Source: Lachnospiraceae bacterium (lineage in GTDB: Bacteria; Bacillota; Clostridia; Lachnospirales; Lachnospiraceae). Taken from it: DNA of 7,082 nt. Positions 5,429-7,082 of the stretch are shown piece after piece. The notes under the pieces are model-generated. The model did not search any database. It was not told where the DNA came from and saw only the letters and a list, made by a program, of their open reading frames with translations. Every line of letters starts with the position of its first letter. The stretch's first letter is position 1. The stretch lies in contig JAAUZS010000036.1 in assembly GCA_014804495.1 (NCBI GenBank), positions 9,813-16,894 of the forward strand, written 5' to 3'. The translations under genes were made by a program, and so were the position numbers.

Positions 5429-6850
5429 ATGAAGGAAAAGACAGAAGATATTTATGTGAAAGTAAAAAAATATATAGAAGAAAATAAGATGATTTCCATG
5501 GGTGATATCATTGTAATGGGAGTGTCCGGCGGTGCAGATTCCGTCTGTCTTCTTGTAATGTTATGGGAATTGCAAAAAGAGATGGACTTCAAACTGCTGG
5601 CAGTGCACATACATCATGGCGTGCGCGAGGATGCAGATCAGGATGCGGATTATACCCGACAGTTGTGCGGGAAGCTTGAAATTCCTTTTTTCCTTAAGAA
5701 AGTGGATATGCAAGGGTATGCTAAGGAGAATGGGCTGTCACAGGAGGAAGCGGGGCGCAGGCTTCGCTATCAGGCGTTTGAAGAGACGGCGGTACAGGCA
5801 GCAGACGGATGTTCATACAAGATAGCTGTTGCGCATAATAATAACGACAGAGCGGAAACGCTGCTGTTTAATTTATTCCGGGGCAGTGGGCTTAAGGGTC
5901 TTGGAAGCATACGCCCGGTAAGAGAGCATATTATACGCCCTCTGCTGTGTCTGGACAGAGCAGAAATAGAGACATATCTGGCTAAGAGAAATATCGGGTT
6001 TTGTATAGACAGTACCAATAACGAAGATACTTATGCCAGAAACAGGATCAGGCATCATATTATTCCATTTGCAGAGGAACAAATATGCAGAAATGTTATG
6101 TCACATCTGGGAGACACAGCGGACATTCTGGCTGAAACGGAAACTTTTGTGCAGAAACAGACGGAATCCGCTTATAAAAGATGTGTTATAAGTACGGCTC
6201 AGAAAGAACTGGCGTTAGACTTAAATTTTTTCCGTGCGGAAGATTCATATTTGCAGAAAGCGCTTCTGCTAAGGGGAATGGAGCAGTTGACGCCTTACAG
6301 AAAGGATATTACAAGGGAACATATTGAGGCGCTGCTTAAACTGACCGGAAAAGACGGCTGTAAAGAGATTTCACTTCCTTATGGATTAAAAGCTTATAAG
6401 GAATATGATAAGCTTATCATACGCGGCGAATTGGATATACCTGAATGTCCGCCTATTTCAATTCCAATACCGGGTGAAGTAACAGTTCCGGAACTTGGCG
6501 TTATGACGTTTAAATACTTGGACGGGGAAGAGCTTTTTTGTAAAAAAGGTCAAATTATTCCAGAAAAAACATATACTAAATGGTTCGATTGTGATAAAAT
6601 AACTAGGAATTTATTGTTAAGAACAAGGCAGGCAGGGGATTATCTTACTATAAACACTGCCATGCAAAAAAAATCCATAAAAGAATATATGGTTAATGAG
6701 AAAATTCCCAAAACACAGCGGGAACGTATTTATTTACTGGCTGACGGGGCGCATATCCTGTGGATACCGGGCTATCGAATAAGTCAGTATTATAAGGTGG
6801 ATGAAAGTACGAGGCGTATCTTACAGGTACAGTTAAGAGGAGGAGAATAA
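5429..6850 (+). CDS. tilS: tRNA(Ile)-lysidine synthetase TilS
   Basis: TilS uses ATP and lysine to convert cytidine 34 of the CAU-anticodon tRNA-Ile to lysidine, so that it reads AUA codons and is charged with isoleucine. The 473 residues match the usual length. The N-terminal ATPase has the PP-loop SGGADS at 33-38, then HIHHGVREDADQDADY, AHNNNDRAETLLFNLFRGSG and the family-typical IRPLL and DSTN-x-x-x-x-YARNRIRH segments. A middle substrate-binding region lies at about 275-335. The C-terminal TilS domain runs from about 385 (RTRQAGDY at 398-405) to GYRIS at about 448-452. Only a weak TAAGG (5416-5420) precedes the ATG. The gene overlaps hpt by one base, so they are translationally coupled. 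In B. subtilis TilS and HprT are also neighbours, followed by ftsH. Confidence 0.96.
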   Translation: MKEKTEDIYVKVKKYIEENKMISMGDIIVMGVSGGADSVCLLVMLWELQKEMDFKLLAVHIHHGVREDADQDADYTRQLCGKLEIPFFLKKVDMQGYAKENGLSQEEAGRRLRYQAFEETAVQAADGCSYKIAVAHNNNDRAETLLFNLFRGSGLKGLGSIRPVREHIIRPLLCLDRAEIETYLAKRNIGFCIDSTNNEDTYARNRIRHHIIPFAEEQICRNVMSHLGDTADILAETETFVQKQTESAYKRCVISTAQKELALDLNFFRAEDSYLQKALLLRGMEQLTPYRKDITREHIEALLKLTGKDGCKEISLPYGLKAYKEYDKLIIRGELDIPECPPISIPIPGEVTVPELGVMTFKYLDGEELFCKKGQIIPEKTYTKWFDCDKITRNLLLRTRQAGDYLTINTAMQKKSIKEYMVNEKIPKTQRERIYLLADGAHILWIPGYRISQYYKVDESTRRILQVQLRGGE

Positions 6851-7082
6851 TGGCTGAACGAGTAGATGTTTTATTATCTGAAGAAGAGGTAAACGCCCGG
6901 ATTCGGGAGATGGGAGAGCAGATCAGTAAAGAATATTCCGGTAAAAGTATACATCTGGTATGTATTTTAAAAGGCGGAAGCTTTTTTATGTGCGAACTTG
7001 CCAAGAGAATTACAGTTCCCATATCCATTGATTTTATGTCTGTGTCCAGTTACGGCAGCAGTACTGAATCAAGCGGAGTTGT
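6850..7082 (+). CDS. hpt: hypoxanthine phosphoribosyltransferase, 5' part
   Basis: The first 77 codons are visible; the gene runs off the right edge, and the family is usually about 175-185 residues. It converts hypoxanthine and guanine with PRPP to IMP and GMP in purine salvage. The N-terminus (ERVDVLLSEEEVNARIREMGEQIS), the IHLVCILKGGSFFM segment with the LKGG pyrophosphate-binding loop, and DFMSVSSYGSSTESSG are diagnostic; the PRPP-binding loop with its acidic pair would lie beyond the edge. The ATG overlaps the tilS stop (TAATG), and AGGAGGAG at 6838-6845 is its ribosome binding site inside the end of tilS. Confidence 0.96.
   Translation, partial: MAERVDVLLSEEEVNARIREMGEQISKEYSGKSIHLVCILKGGSFFMCELAKRITVPISIDFMSVSSYGSSTESSGV

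Noticed and set aside
6693..7028. Minus-strand open frame of 111 codons across the tilS-hpt junction
   Set aside because: It is antisense to two strongly recognised genes, has no recognisable protein features, and is a frame shadow; the same holds for the other minus-strand frames in the window.

Overview
The window looks like chromosomal core DNA from a low-to-moderate GC, endospore-forming Clostridia, most likely a Lachnospiraceae member. The evidence is the gene content and order (HU, rqcP, yabP, yabQ, divIC, spoIIE, tilS, hpt), strong AGGAGG-type ribosome binding sites, and a CotS-family protein upstream. All genes lie on the + strand. There are no RNA genes, mobile elements, CRISPR arrays or transfer signs. 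The assignment to family level is inference from recognised proteins, not from a search.

Layout. 1-567 is the C-terminal part of a CotS/YutH-like kinase-fold spore coat protein, cut by the left edge. 589-2025 is a secreted lipoprotein with PEGA repeats and a Ser/Thr-rich repetitive tail. 2170-2442 is the nucleoid protein HU, a self-contained unit with its own sigma-A-type promoter and a strong terminator. 2567-2809 is rqcP (S4 domain, ribosome quality control). 2881-3667 is the sporulation pair yabP-yabQ, preceded by a convincing sigma-E-type promoter. 3699-4004 is divIC, closed by a second terminator. 4182-5372 is a short SpoIIE that has the regulatory and PP2C phosphatase regions but no membrane domain. 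5429-6850 is tilS, and 6850 onward is hpt, overlapping tilS by one base and cut by the right edge.

How it fits together. The block mixes housekeeping and spore-development functions, as the equivalent Bacillus subtilis region does: translation quality (rqcP), septum assembly (divIC), cortex formation in the mother cell (yabP, yabQ), forespore sigma-F activation (spoIIE), tRNA-Ile maturation (tilS) and purine salvage (hpt). The promoters and terminators visible in the sequence divide the row into at least four transcription units.

Most notable points: the SpoIIE that starts directly at the cytoplasmic region with no room upstream for the usual membrane domain; the sigma-E promoter between rqcP and yabP; the PEGA lipoprotein of unknown role; and a perfectly adjacent 16-bp tandem duplication between spoIIE and tilS. 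I found no clearly new multi-gene system.
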